64,000 nucleotides of DNA from Haemaphysalis longicornis (Eukaryota > Arthropoda > Arachnida > Ixodida > Ixodidae). The stretch covers positions 204,315,422 to 204,379,421 of the forward strand of contig CM023449.1 in assembly GCA_013339765.2 (NCBI GenBank). The letters run 5' to 3'. The position numbers and the translations under genes are program-made. Of this stretch, positions 22,021 to 31,540 are shown piece after piece; within the stretch, counting starts at the first letter, position 1, and the number at the start of each line of letters is the position of its first letter. Under the pieces are notes generated by a model that had not been told where the DNA came from, did no database searches, and saw only the letters and a list, made by a program, of their open reading frames with translations.

Positions 22021-22642
22021 TGCCAAAGGCAAGCGAAAAAGAGCCTAAAAAAAGACGAAAGGAAGAGGGAGGAACAAGGTGGCAAGAAGGAGGCAAAAAA
22101 GAGGCAAGGAGGAACACACTGCATGAACCCGAGTGGTGGGGATAACAGGAAATGCGACGAGTTCACGGGTGGCGGAAGGCCCAAAAACATCCGGTGTCTC
22201 CGAGAGGGAAAAACTACAAAGAACACGCCGACACGAGCAGTGAGTTTACATGCGCGTCACCGGTAACAAGGATTAACTACCGACCGTCTTCAGCTTCAAG
22301 GTTCAGAATGCAAGCGGGGCCCATTACTGTATCTGAAGCGCAGGCAGCCTCCGCGACTTTGGGGGTCCCACAAAAGCCAATGGGGGAGCCCATTTGAGGC
22401 GTCCCCTTCCCCGCCTATGCCTCCTCTTTGTACACGGCGTCGCGTCGTGTCGCGCCAGGTCAATGCACGGCCTGTTAACTGTTAGCACTCGGCCTGTCAC
22501 CGGCACGCGTGGACCGCTGGGCCCAATCTACGAAAATATGGCGGAGCGCGGCAATTTTTAAAAACATGAAAACAAGAGAGAGGCGACCGTCGGTATCTGC
22601 CGTGCCTCCGGGGCAACAAAAAAATAAAAAAAAGAAAAAGAG

Positions 22643-23291
22643 GATAGATAGATAGATAGAACTTTATTCGAGCCCTTGAGGTCACCGTTGAGGCGGCCTC
22701 CGACGGGGTGGTCCCTTATTCACAGGGCCCATGAACGGCCAACACCTCCAGGCCCCGGGCCACTAGGGCCGCGTGGGTCGTTGCGGTGGGGCTGGACCGT
22801 AGGATCTCCCATCGCTCTTTGGGGGAAGGGGGTAGGGGGGTGGTGGTTGGGAATGGGATTTGTGGGATGGGGGCTTTGAGTGACGTACACTCTGCGATGA
22901 CGTGTCGCAAGGTGCCTTTTTCTTGGCGACAGAAGGGGCATGTATCTTCATATTGTTGTGGGAACATGGTGTGTAGTAATTTTGGGTGGGCCAGCGACTC
23001 CGCTTGAATTCTTCTTAATATTGTCTGTTCTTTCCGTGTAAGTGTACAATGGAGTGCCGGCAGTGTGCGCCTGTCCTCCCTGTAAATCTCTGTTATCGCT
23101 TTGAAGCTAGTGACGGGAGTCGGGTCGTCTTCTCCTCCACTCGCCTCCTCTTGTGCCCGGCGTGCCATCTCTCGGGCGTAGTAGTCGGCAATTGTGTTGC
23201 CGATTAATGAGAGAAACAATAAAAAAGAGAAGCAAAGCAAAACATGAGCGAAAAGACAGGAAGGACGCGCGCACTCCGTGAACACCAGCAT
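22643..23291 (-). pseudogene. I-like LINE 3' end (RNase H tail, CCHC)
   Basis: The minus-strand frame from about 23220 reads GNTIADYYAREMARRAQEE (end of a LINE RNase H). Then come TRKEQTILRRIQAESLAHP and CPFCRQEKGTLRHVIAEC, a C-x2-C-x7-H-x4-C finger typical of the C-terminus of I/R1-type LINEs. It ends with a stop near 22716. The 3' end has a (TATC)n tail on the minus strand (22644-22661 on plus: GATAGATAGATAGATAGA). It is 5'-truncated. Confidence 0.7.
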
Positions 23292-23460
23292 TGGGGATCA
23301 CAATGTGATTACAAGACACCCGAGGCATAAGCCACAACAGACACCAAAATGAAATACTTCTTACACGCTCGGTTGGAATTAAAAGCTTCAACATTTCATT
23401 TCACATTTCTCAAGGATAAAATGGGTATGACATATCGTGACATAAACAGGCAATGGGTAC

Positions 23461-23653
23461 TGTAATGGACCTCGAGGTCCTCCGGCTGCCAAGCCGTCGA
23501 GAGAGAGCGGAGAGCGCACGTCAGATGATAATGAGGGCTTTAATGGAACAGGGTCGCGTGGAGCGCGAGCGCGTGCCACCGCTCGGTCCGTGCTGGTGAA
23601 GATGATGATGATCAGCGTCTTCTGCTATGTACGAAGAGGAAGAAGTTCCTACA
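23461..23653 (-). repeat. BEL/Pao 3' LTR
   Basis: 193 bp. On the minus strand it starts TGTAGGAAC and ends GGTCCATTACA. It is identical to 29023-29215 except for G at 23509 (C at 29071). Confidence 0.93.
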
Positions 23654-23666
23654 TTCTCCCCCGCCG
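23654..23666 (-). other. BEL/Pao polypurine tract
   Basis: On the minus strand GGCGGGGGAGAA lies immediately before the 3' LTR, where second-strand synthesis would be primed. Confidence 0.7.
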
Positions 23667-23676
23667 ACAGATGACG

Positions 23677-25668
23677 CTAGTTGGCTTCCAAGGGGTATAA
23701 GAGTTGAACGGGACGGTCGACTGTCTTTCCACAAGGCAAGTGTAAGGAGCAGGAACGGACTTTGCCATCACGCCCGCGATGAAGTTCTTGAATCCTTGCA
23801 AGAGTCCACATCTGCCTTGGACGTTGCTTTTCGCTGACGAGAACCACGTTTCCTTCCTTCAATGAATCGACCCCCTTGACCTGGTTGACGGAAAAGTTTT
23901 TGAGCTCACTCAAATATTCCTTAGACCAGCGGGTCCAAAACGCTTTTAGGTCATCTTCTCTCTTCCGCCAAAGGATTCGCAGCTGGTCAGCCGATTTGTT
24001 GGGGTTCTCCACGGCTTCGTACGGTGGCAACGCCGTAAACCTCCTCCCCACAAGAAAGCTTGACGGAGATAGTGGGCACGGTTCGTTTACGTCGTTAAAT
24101 ATGTAGGTCAGGGGCCGAGAGTTCAATACAGCCTCCACTTCGGTTAAAAGTGTCTCCAATTCCGTGTAACATACTAGGCGCCTGCCCAACATTTTCTTTA
24201 AGCACATCTTGATAGATCGGATCAGTCTCTCGTAGAAACCACCCCACCAAGGAGAACTTGGGCAGATAAATTTCCACTGTATTCTAAACGTCGTAAAAAA
24301 TGTAAGGACATTGGGGTGTCTGATTGCTTTCCATAGCCTTTGAAGCTCTTTCGAAGCCCGCACAAAAGTTCGTGCGTTGTCGCTGTAGAGGGTTTTACAC
24401 AATCCCCGTCGGGACACAAACCTCCGCAAGGCGCAGATGAAGTTTTCTGTTGTTAGGTCTTCCACGAGCTCTAGATGAACAGCCCTTGTGACGGCACAAG
24501 TGAACAGAACAATATATGCCCGTCCTTGAGCTCTGCTTTTGATGTACAAGGGCCCAGCAAAATCAACCCCGCTTACGGAGAAAGGAAAAGCTTCGGTTGT
24601 TCTGTCATTGGGCAGCGGAGGTGTCTCTTGCACTATGGGCTTGGACTGCAGCCGTTGACAGACGAAACAGCGTCCGATAGTCTTTTTTACTAGTTGTCGG
24701 GCGCGTGGAATCCAGAACCTCTCGCGAACTTGGGTCAGGGTGTCTCGTACTCCTCCCTGTAGGACTTGCACATGGGCGTGCTGGATCATGAGATGTGTAA
24801 AGTGCGTGTCCTTCGGTAGGAGTATGGGGACCTGGGCTCCGTATGTGTCGCTGGCGAGCACCCTTCCTTGAACTCGCAACAAACCGTCGTCATCGACTAA
24901 GAGTCGCAACTCCTTGATTTTACTGTGCGACGGAAGAGGTTTCTTGGTTGCGATGCACTTCACCTCGACATCAAAGTGCAGCTGCTGTTCCACGCGAATG
25001 AGGTAATGCTCCGCATGCTGTACTTCTTCGGTGGTCAGAGGCCCGGTCACTTTATCCTCTTCTTTCAGGTTCTTCACGTAACGAAGTACCCATGCTGTGA
25101 CGCGGAGTAACTTGGACAATGAGCTGAAGCGTTCAGTGTCGATCACCTGTGGCACCAAAATAGTCGTATTCACGGCGTGAGCACCGGTCGTTGCCACCTG
25201 CTCGGGTGCGTCTAGTTGTCCACCTTCTGGAATTATTTCCGGCCACAGATCTGGGTCAGTGAGCCAGTCTGGACCGTGCCACCACAGGTGCGATCGCTTT
25301 AGCAGGTCAGCCGAGATGCCTCTTGTCAGAAGGTCGGCTGGGTTTTCCCTTCCTGGACAGAAGCGCCAACGTGTGTAATCCGTCAGGTTCTGGATCTCTT
25401 GCACCCTGTTCCGCACGAATGTTTTCCATGTCGACGGATCTTTTCTAATCCAGCAGAGGGCAATCTGCGAGTCTGACCAAAACGTAACTTCTTCGATGTC
25501 GAGTTCGCAGTTCTTCGTAATGTAGCTGTAGATACGTGCCGCTATTAACGCCGACATCAATTCAAGTCGTGCTAGCGTAACCTTTTTCAGTGGTGCAACT
25601 CTCGTCTTTGCAAAGAGAAGGACTGTCCGAGCACTGCCGCTGGCATCGTGAATGGTTAGGTAGACCAC
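23677..25668 (-). CDS. BEL/Pao RNase H and integrase
   Basis: 663 codons uninterrupted. The N-terminal part has the RNase H blocks (LARLELMSALIAARI, FWSDSQIALCWI, GRENPADLLTRG). The middle holds the integrase zinc finger (IQHAHVQVLQGG ... CFVCQRL). The DDE core follows: Asp in SGVDFAGPLY, Asp in LYSDNARTF and Glu in FYERLIRSIK. A C-terminal VNQVKGVDSLKEGNVVLV region is BEL-type. The frame begins inside RNase H because the upstream RT is in another frame. It ends 24 bp before the 3' LTR. Confidence 0.9.
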   Translation of the reverse strand: MVYLTIHDASGSARTVLLFAKTRVAPLKKVTLARLELMSALIAARIYSYITKNCELDIEEVTFWSDSQIALCWIRKDPSTWKTFVRNRVQEIQNLTDYTRWRFCPGRENPADLLTRGISADLLKRSHLWWHGPDWLTDPDLWPEIIPEGGQLDAPEQVATTGAHAVNTTILVPQVIDTERFSSLSKLLRVTAWVLRYVKNLKEEDKVTGPLTTEEVQHAEHYLIRVEQQLHFDVEVKCIATKKPLPSHSKIKELRLLVDDDGLLRVQGRVLASDTYGAQVPILLPKDTHFTHLMIQHAHVQVLQGGVRDTLTQVRERFWIPRARQLVKKTIGRCFVCQRLQSKPIVQETPPLPNDRTTEAFPFSVSGVDFAGPLYIKSRAQGRAYIVLFTCAVTRAVHLELVEDLTTENFICALRRFVSRRGLCKTLYSDNARTFVRASKELQRLWKAIRHPNVLTFFTTFRIQWKFICPSSPWWGGFYERLIRSIKMCLKKMLGRRLVCYTELETLLTEVEAVLNSRPLTYIFNDVNEPCPLSPSSFLVGRRFTALPPYEAVENPNKSADQLRILWRKREDDLKAFWTRWSKEYLSELKNFSVNQVKGVDSLKEGNVVLVSEKQRPRQMWTLARIQELHRGRDGKVRSCSLHLPCGKTVDRPVQLLYPLEAN

Positions 25669-25805
25669 GGCTCCATAAGCCGACTCGCTTGCGTCTGCAA
25701 AGACGTGAAGGTTGGATGTGCGGTTCTGGCCATCCCTTCCGGCGCCTAAAAATCTTGGGATGACTACATCGTGCAGTAGGGCTACTTCTTCGGCCCACTT
25801 GAGCC

Positions 25806-26366
25806 TTATGCTTCGCCGTCGATATGGTAGGGGTCTTCCCAGTCAAGGTTTTCTCGCCAGATGTCTTGCAGCAGGATCTTGGTTTTGATAAGGAAGGGCG
25901 ATAGAAAACCCAGTGGGTCATACACCCTTGCGATAGCTTGAAGAACGAATCGTTTTGTCACTTCGTGTTGCTGTATGAAGTGCAGAAGGCTGTTGTTCTT
26001 GAAGGAGAACGTGTCCGTTTCAGGGTCCCATGAAATCCCTAGAACTTTCGTCGTCCCTGACGGAGGACAAAGCACCTTTTCCTGGGCAGTTATTTTCTCT
26101 TCAAAAGAAGCAGCAACATACGGATCGTTGCTCACCCACTTCCGGATATTCATGGACGCAGCACGAAAAATTTCAACGATCTCCTCATGCATTTTGATGG
26201 CTTCTGCACTGTTATCAGCTCCAATGAGAAGGTCATCCATGTACATGGATTCCTGAAGCAGACGGGCTGTCGACGGATATTTCTTTTCGCATCGCCGAAA
26301 ATGGTGCTTCAATGTAGCTGTCAACAAAAAAGGACTTGAAGTGGCCCCGAAAGGAACGCGAGTCAT
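25806..26366 (-). CDS. BEL/Pao reverse transcriptase, catalytic half
   Basis: The frame reads MTRVPFGATSSPFLL, then SMYMDDLLIGAD with the YMDD active site, then KWVSNDPYV and VLGISWDPETDTF, typical of BEL RT palm and thumb. It is in the same frame as the upstream part and separated from it by an in-frame TGA at 26372-26370. At its 3' side the reading shifts frame near 25806 to enter RNase H. Confidence 0.88.
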   Translation of the reverse strand: MTRVPFGATSSPFLLTATLKHHFRRCEKKYPSTARLLQESMYMDDLLIGADNSAEAIKMHEEIVEIFRAASMNIRKWVSNDPYVAASFEEKITAQEKVLCPPSGTTKVLGISWDPETDTFSFKNNSLLHFIQQHEVTKRFVLQAIARVYDPLGFLSPFLIKTKILLQDIWRENLDWEDPYHIDGEA

Positions 26367-26369
26367 TCT

Positions 26370-27767
26370 TCAGATTTCCTGCTCTGGTAATGGTCGACCC
26401 GCTTGAGGCAATGTCTTAAACCAGAGAAATCTCAGAGCATCTCTGTCTTCTTCACGTAGGAGAATCTGCAGAAATGCTTTCTCGACGTCAGCGGTCATTG
26501 CTACCTTGTACCTTCGGAAACGCAGTAGAAGGGTCACGACGTCGGGGTTCAGGTTCGGGCCAGCTTCCAAGTTCTCGTTAAGCGACTTCGCACCATTTTC
26601 ATGGGATGATGCGTCAAACACGATTCGCACTTTCGTCGTAGAACGGTCTTCACGGATCACTGCTCGGTGGGGCATGTTATACAAGCGCCCGCGAGGGACG
26701 TTTTCCGTCGGTGGTACCCTTTCAGCGGATCCTTCTTCGAGGTACGTTCTAATGGTAGCGTCATACCTCTCCATGAGGCTGGCGTCTTTTCCTAGTTTTT
26801 TCATTAGGATGTGGAGCCGCTTCGCTGCCACAGCAAGGTTATCCGCCAAGTCAACCCTTGGTTTCCACGGAAGCGCGACCTCGTACCGTTCGTTCGCCTT
26901 TTTGATTGTTTCCTCAAACTTGGTAATGACCAGATCGTTTTCGGAACTTCGTTCGTCCTCGCACTTGACGCCGATGCTTTCAAAGTCCCAGAAACGGTTA
27001 AGGACTTCCGAGACCTCGTTGGCTTCCACGGACGCTCGTAGCACGACAACGTTAGCACAGTGCGTGACATTAGCTCCTAACGGCAGCGGGCCTTGAACAG
27101 TCCAGCCTAGCAACGTTTCCACTGCCTTGAGCTTCGTCGTCACTGGCTTCACGTTGCCGGTTACCAGATCCCAGTAGTGGTCCGAGCCAATCAGGATCGT
27201 TATTTTGGTTTCTTCGAAACCTCGTGCGCAGAGTGCCCGTGTGTCTAAACGCATTGCTTCCATCGTCTTGATGACTTGGTCATCTGGCACGGGTATATGC
27301 TCGTTGCATATAGCATCTACTTCAAGTGCCTCGATGTGCACGGGCCTTTCTGTGTTTTCGGAAACGATGAGGAGACGTACTTTTCTCATTGTTTTTGTCG
27401 TTTTCTGGCCTCCAAATACACCCACAGTTAAAGTCTCCTCTTCCAGAACTCGCATCCTAGTCTCTTGGACACAGCTGCAGTGATAAAACTGCGTTGGCTT
27501 CCACCGTCGAAAAGAATTCGGTGGCGTCCCGAGGATGCGGAGCCTGCTACTGTTGCGGTCAAAGTTTGGAGGAGGACCATGGGTCCAGTAGAGGCCACGT
27601 TGCTGTTGCTCGGGGTGTCTGCCATGCACATGGTGGTTGCATGCTTTCGAGCACACTTGCGGCAGCGCAGTCGACCTCGGCAGTCCTTGGACAAGTGGCC
27701 TTTCTTCAGACATCGGAAGCATCGACCTTCCCTGGTGAGCAGCTGCTTTTTTCGCGTGATGTCCCAT
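26370..27767 (-). CDS. BEL/Pao protease C-terminus and RT N-terminal half
   Basis: The element-like reading starts near 27450 (RVLEEETLTVGVFGGQ), overlapping the gag/protease frame. The Met at 27767 is therefore not a believable start. It continues through LIGSDHYWDLVTG and LGWTVQGPL (protease-RT linker). The RT fingers follow: YNMPHRAVIRED, KVRIVFDASS, LNENLEAGPNL and VAMTADVEKAFLQI, with the first RT Asp in TADVEKAF. It terminates at a TGA where the family would be open. Confidence 0.88.
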   Translation of the reverse strand: MGHHAKKAAAHQGRSMLPMSEERPLVQGLPRSTALPQVCSKACNHHVHGRHPEQQQRGLYWTHGPPPNFDRNSSRLRILGTPPNSFRRWKPTQFYHCSCVQETRMRVLEEETLTVGVFGGQKTTKTMRKVRLLIVSENTERPVHIEALEVDAICNEHIPVPDDQVIKTMEAMRLDTRALCARGFEETKITILIGSDHYWDLVTGNVKPVTTKLKAVETLLGWTVQGPLPLGANVTHCANVVVLRASVEANEVSEVLNRFWDFESIGVKCEDERSSENDLVITKFEETIKKANERYEVALPWKPRVDLADNLAVAAKRLHILMKKLGKDASLMERYDATIRTYLEEGSAERVPPTENVPRGRLYNMPHRAVIREDRSTTKVRIVFDASSHENGAKSLNENLEAGPNLNPDVVTLLLRFRRYKVAMTADVEKAFLQILLREEDRDALRFLWFKTLPQAGRPLPEQEI

Positions 27768-28690
27768 TCATCGAGGTCGCAGACCTCTGAACGATGCTTT
27801 GTGGACCGGCAGAACAGGCACCGCTTAGTGTTGTTCGCTGAAAAATGTAGAGCTGACATGCTATGTATGTCATAGTGTTGCTGCTTTCTAGGCGGCTCTT
27901 CTGGGGTCACAGCGACGTCTGAGGTCCTTACTCCTGTATGGTGCCCCATGACTTCTCGACACTGAACTTGATGGTCGATGAACTGGAGAAGCTGTTGAAG
28001 CTCTTGTTCGGGCTGTGCCGTCTGGTTCTGTCGGTCCCTTATTACTTGAGCTGAGGTGGATGCCGTTGTTGAAGGCGTCGTTGGGCTGAAGCGCTCGTGA
28101 AACTTCAGAACCATGTCGCAAGGCAGTACTCTGAGGAGGATCTCCCGTAGCATTAGGCAGTAATTACCAGTACTAATGCCAAGTGCCTTCAAACTTCGTA
28201 CGTGTACTTGAACCTCGTCGTATAGCCGTCGAAGTTGATGCACGTTCGAAGACGACGAAACTGATTTCAAGTCCAAAAGGCCTCTGAGGTGATCTTGAAT
28301 GATGAGCCTTTCGTCACCGAAGCGCTTCTTTAGGATGTCGATGGCGTCATTGTAACACTCCTCGCTGGCCTGGAGTCCAGAGATGGTCGATGCGGCAGCT
28401 CCGGTCAGGAGGGTGTTCAGATAGTTAAATTTGTCCGCAGTGCTCAGTTCGCTGTTGTTGTGCACAGCCGATGAAAACTGCATCCAGAAACGCTGCCAGT
28501 TCTTCCGGTTCCCGTCAAATTTGATTAAGTCAAGCTGGGGAAGCTTAGACTTGCTGGTGGCCGGGATAGGGCAGCTCATCGGTCGTGTGGGGCCAGTCTG
28601 GATGCAAGGGGCGTTCTGCAGCTCAAAACGCAGGGTCGCTGTCGTGTTCACGACCTTATCGCCGTATCTCCCAGCGTCCGACCGTCTCAT
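27428..28690 (-). CDS. BEL/Pao gag and start of protease
   Basis: The frame encodes the DUF1759-type gag (LPQLDLIKFDGNRKNWQRF, NYLNTLLTGAAASTISGL). It then has a pair of zinc knuckles (CLFCRSTKHRSEVC and CFRCLKKGHLSKDC, with a further CRKC). The protease active site is in ILFDGGSQRSFITAAV; DGG replaces the more usual DSG. It ends by frameshift relative to the protease/RT frame near 27430-27450. Its first Met overlaps the stop of the upstream frame by one base (TAATG). Confidence 0.85.
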   Translation of the reverse strand: MRRSDAGRYGDKVVNTTATLRFELQNAPCIQTGPTRPMSCPIPATSKSKLPQLDLIKFDGNRKNWQRFWMQFSSAVHNNSELSTADKFNYLNTLLTGAAASTISGLQASEECYNDAIDILKKRFGDERLIIQDHLRGLLDLKSVSSSSNVHQLRRLYDEVQVHVRSLKALGISTGNYCLMLREILLRVLPCDMVLKFHERFSPTTPSTTASTSAQVIRDRQNQTAQPEQELQQLLQFIDHQVQCREVMGHHTGVRTSDVAVTPEEPPRKQQHYDIHSMSALHFSANNTKRCLFCRSTKHRSEVCDLDEWDITRKKQLLTREGRCFRCLKKGHLSKDCRGRLRCRKCARKHATTMCMADTPSNSNVASTGPMVLLQTLTATVAGSASSGRHRILFDGGSQRSFITAAVSKRLGCEFWKRRL

Positions 28691-28956
28691 TATCCAGCAG
28701 GTCTTCTGGCGTTTTCGTCGAAAATACGGTCGTCGAGCTTCCTGATCTGCTGGTGGAGCGCTTCGATTCGCTCAAGCAGAACGCTCACCGCGGACGCCGA
28801 AAGTCCTGGCTGCCCTCGCAGCGCTGCTTCCGCTTCGGCAATTACGCCGTCCAGCTGAGAGCGGAGGCTCTGGCGACGTCGGAATAGCCGTTCCATGGCA
28901 GTCAGCTGGCGGCCGGGGATTCTGGGGCCAAGGTCGCCGGCGCCGCGTCGGTTCAA
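28690..28956 (-). CDS. BEL/Pao gag N-terminal frame
   Basis: The 88-codon helical segment (MERLFRRRQSLRSQLDG, AEAALRGQPGLSASAVSVLL) resembles the coiled N-terminus of BEL gag. It ends at TAA (28692-28690) overlapping the ATG of the next frame. The third frame across the junction also reads family-like residues (DLLDNETVGRWE), so two small indels, rather than a designed stop-start, probably separate the parts. Confidence 0.65.
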   Translation of the reverse strand: MNRRGAGDLGPRIPGRQLTAMERLFRRRQSLRSQLDGVIAEAEAALRGQPGLSASAVSVLLERIEALHQQIRKLDDRIFDENARRPAG

Positions 28957-29004
28957 ACGGCTTGCGCGGCTCCGGGCGTCGATGAGGTAGGCCTTGTCGC
29001 GAGA

Positions 29005-29022
29005 TCCCGGGTTTCGGCACCA
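29005..29022 (-). other. Primer binding site, tRNA-Phe
   Basis: On the minus strand, TGGTGCCGAAACCCGGGA follows the 5' LTR with no spacer. It is exactly complementary to the 3' end of eukaryotic tRNA-Phe (TCCCGGGTTTCGGCACCA). Confidence 0.85.
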
Positions 29023-29215
29023 TGTAATGGACCTCGAGGTCCTCCGGCTGCCAAGCCGTCGAGAGAGAGCCGAGAGCGCACGTCAGATGATAATGAGGGC
29101 TTTAATGGAACAGGGTCGCGTGGAGCGCGAGCGCGTGCCACCGCTCGGTCCGTGCTGGTGAAGATGATGATGATCAGCGTCTTCTGCTATGTACGAAGAG
29201 GAAGAAGTTCCTACA
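29023..29215 (-). repeat. BEL/Pao 5' LTR
   Basis: 193 bp, the partner of 23461-23653, with one visible difference. It is followed on the plus strand by the GGTAC target duplication. Confidence 0.93.
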
Positions 29216-29269
29216 GGTACCATCTGGTTATTAATGAGGCGTGTTATGCTTGCATAGCGTTGAGACAAG

Positions 29270-29465
29270 GAAATCAGAGAGAAAAAAATAAGCTCTGTAT
29301 GGTGTGTATAGTTGTTTGTGTGTTTGTTTCCCATGTGGCTTCTGTTTCGGGGTGCCGCCCCCACTCTGAGTCCGTACGATTTTACCCAACGCTTTCATTC
29401 GTAAGGATGACCTGTCTCAGGTCGAAACGTTGGAAATAAAGTCTCCGAAGAGCGTACTCCTACTT
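29270..29465 (+). repeat. Penelope-type terminal repeat with hammerhead-like core
   Basis: This is the inverted partner of 21840-22020. Around 29390-29435 are CCAACG, then GGATGA, a stem CCTG/TCT/CAGG, then TCGAAACGTTGG. CCAACG can pair with CGTTGG as a closing stem, and GAAAC is the conserved hammerhead half. The CUGAUGA half is degraded here. The AAATAAAGTCTCCG block follows. Confidence 0.5.
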
Positions 29466-29518
29466 TGTGCGTATTCCTGCAGCAACTAAGGACTCTACTT
29501 CACGACTATATAGATATG

Positions 29519-29519
29519 A

Positions 29520-29559
<40 letters not shown>

Positions 29560-29570
29560 TATATATATTT

Positions 29571-29610
<40 letters not shown>
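29519..29610. repeat. (TA)n microsatellite
   Basis: Two long (TA)n blocks separated by TAGATATATATTTTATT. They can form long hairpins and are prone to length change. Confidence 0.95.
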
Positions 29611-29613
<3 letters not shown>

Positions 29614-29799
29614 GAGCATTCGTGACCACACTCCCGGTGGTAAAGAAAGAACTCCAGAGGACAATTCCCGCACCTCGTCTTCATCTGTACATACTCATCA
29701 GCACCAGCCATGCGGCACTGATCCATCATCTTCTACGGACTTGTTCATCATCATCGTGTGTTCTGCGGTGCTTGCGGCTTGAACGCCTGAATAGACGCC

Positions 29800-30890
29800 G
29801 TTCCTAGCCCTTGTCTCTCAACAGCTTCACACTCTTTTCTATCGAAGGTTCATTGACGATATCTTTCTTATTTGGTGCCATGGGGAAGAGGAACTTCTAA
29901 AATTTATCACCGCTTTCAACAACGCCCAGAAGAGCATTTCATTCTCCCACTCATATTCCGCATCTGCCATTAACTTTCTAGATGTTTCAGTGAGGATATC
30001 GGACAACAAGCTTCTGACCTCAGTGTACAGGAAGCAAACGGACCGACACCAATACTTTCATTTCAAAAGCAAACACGTTAAACACTGTAAACACGGCATA
30101 CCATACAGTCAGTCTCTGCGTTTCAGAAAGATATGCTCTGACCCAGCTGATTTTGCCTCTAACTGTCAACAACCAACTAATGACCTAACACGACAACAAC
30201 ACCCACCGTCTGTCGTCAGTGATGCTATTAGGAAGTCTGAGAAACAGGACCGCCGCCATCTGATAACTAACGCAAAAGCCAAATCTTTGAATACGACCCC
30301 CAACCTTATTTTAACATATGCCGCTTTGTCCTTCAGCGTAAACTGCATACTCAGAAAGCACCACAACATTCTACTTCAAAGCGAAAGGTTGCGAAGTGTT
30401 TTCCCTTAGCCTCCCCGCGTCGTGTACCGACGTGCGAGGAACATCAGAGATATTGTAAACGTCGTCTAAGGTCACACACCCCCGTTTCACAGGCAGCGCA
30501 CCCTGCAATAAGCCTAGGTGCAAACTGTGCCCCCATGAAGACCTAAAGACTCTGTCGCCACCCGCACCACGTCTTCATTTCGATTTCTAGATAAGAGGAA
30601 ACTTTAACTGTGACAGCGCAAACATTGAGCTACCTTCTTGAATGCACCATATGCCACGCCCAGTACGTTGGTCAAACTGAGAATTCGTTCAGAATGAGAA
30701 TCAACAACCACCGAGCACACATAAATTTCCTACCACACCTTCCCCTATCTAAACATGTAAATAATCTATGCAACCCCTTCCACGCATTCACAGCCACGGT
30801 TGCTTCAGTCCAATTTAAACGCATTATGACCGTTAAGCCCCTGAATCATACCTTATATACAAGTTTAACACTGTCTTGGGCGGCATAAAT
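29800..30890 (+). pseudogene. Penelope-like element: RT C-terminal half and GIY-YIG endonuclease
   Basis: At about 29835 the frame reads FYRRFIDDIFLIW, the Penelope RT catalytic block with DD. SFSHSYSASAINFLDVSV, LLTSVYRKQTDRHQYFHF and HGIPYSQSLRFRKICSD follow, all Penelope-typical. After stops and shifts, PRVVYRRARNIRDIV (about 30415) links to a GIY-YIG remnant at 30620-30720 (CTICHAQYVGQTENSFRMRI, NNHRAH). The RT N-terminus is missing and several stops are present, so the copy is dead. Confidence 0.85.
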
Positions 30891-31538
30891 GAAAACACAG
30901 GCTAATTGTCTTGCTTGCCCAATCAGGCACCGGAGAAGGGTTACGCAGCGCGCAACTGAGAAACTTTATTCTGAAAGAGAAATGTTTTTACATCTTCTCT
31001 TCTCTCTTTTTTTTTTCAAATCTGTGCTTCGTGGGAACCGGCCCACTCGTCGCAGCCAACTCGTCCTAGGAAAACTGGTCATAGGGAAACTGGTCAAAGA
31101 GGGCATCTCGTTCTAGGTGATCCCGTACTAGGAAAAGTGGTAGCACTGACCTTCTCGTGCTAGGAAAAGCCGTCTCGCGGTTCCATTTTGGGCCGATGGC
31201 AAGAAAATGGGGAGAGGAAGTTAGTGACTTCTAATATTATAATTATTCCCAGGTTGACCTCTTCAGAGTTCGGGGGGTCCCCTGCTTTTGTTAGTTTGCA
31301 GGCGGTGGTTGAAATTGTTTCTTTATTTTAACACATGTTCCTCTGTCCCCCTCTTATTTCCCTTCTTGTTGCAAAAAAAAATTCACAGTTTTTTACAGGG
31401 TTAAGGGTTTCTTTTCAGGTTTATGTTTTTTCTTCTACTTCCAAAAAATATTCGTCATGCTTTTTCTTTCTTTTGCGTTTTCTTTTCTTTTTTTTCTTTT
31501 TGCGTTATCTTTTGAAGCTTTTTGCCTGCTTCTGCATA
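30891..31538. other. Low-complexity region downstream of the Penelope remnant
   Basis: Degenerate short repeats of the form CTCGT..CTAGGAAAACTGGTC occur at 31050-31165. A T-rich tract occupies 31430-31510. The 31300-31470 stretch resembles 32255-32360 (GGTTGAAATTG, CACA..TTCC, ATATTCGTCA), so the MITE at 31541 lies between two related segments. No gene is seen. Confidence 0.45.
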
Positions 31539-31540
31539 TA

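Larger units (their letters stand above)
23456..29220 (-). mobile_element. BEL/Pao LTR retrotransposon, structurally complete
   Basis: The element spans 23461-29215 with 193-bp LTRs, flanked by a perfect 5-bp duplication GGTAC (23456-23460 and 29216-29220). A tRNA-Phe primer site and a purine tract adjoin the LTRs. Minus-strand order is gag, protease, RT, RNase H, integrase, as in BEL/Pao. The LTRs differ at one visible base (23509 versus 29071), which implies recent insertion, yet the coding region carries several breaks. It sits between inverted Penelope-type repeats. Confidence 0.92.

Noticed and set aside
26506..27096. 196-codon plus-strand frame
   Set aside because: Antisense shadow of the BEL/Pao reverse-transcriptase frame.
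23461..29215. CRISPR array, bacterial IS or operon structure
   Set aside because: Introns, LTR elements, SINEs and Penelope elements show eukaryotic DNA. The regularly spaced repeats seen are minisatellites without unique spacers.
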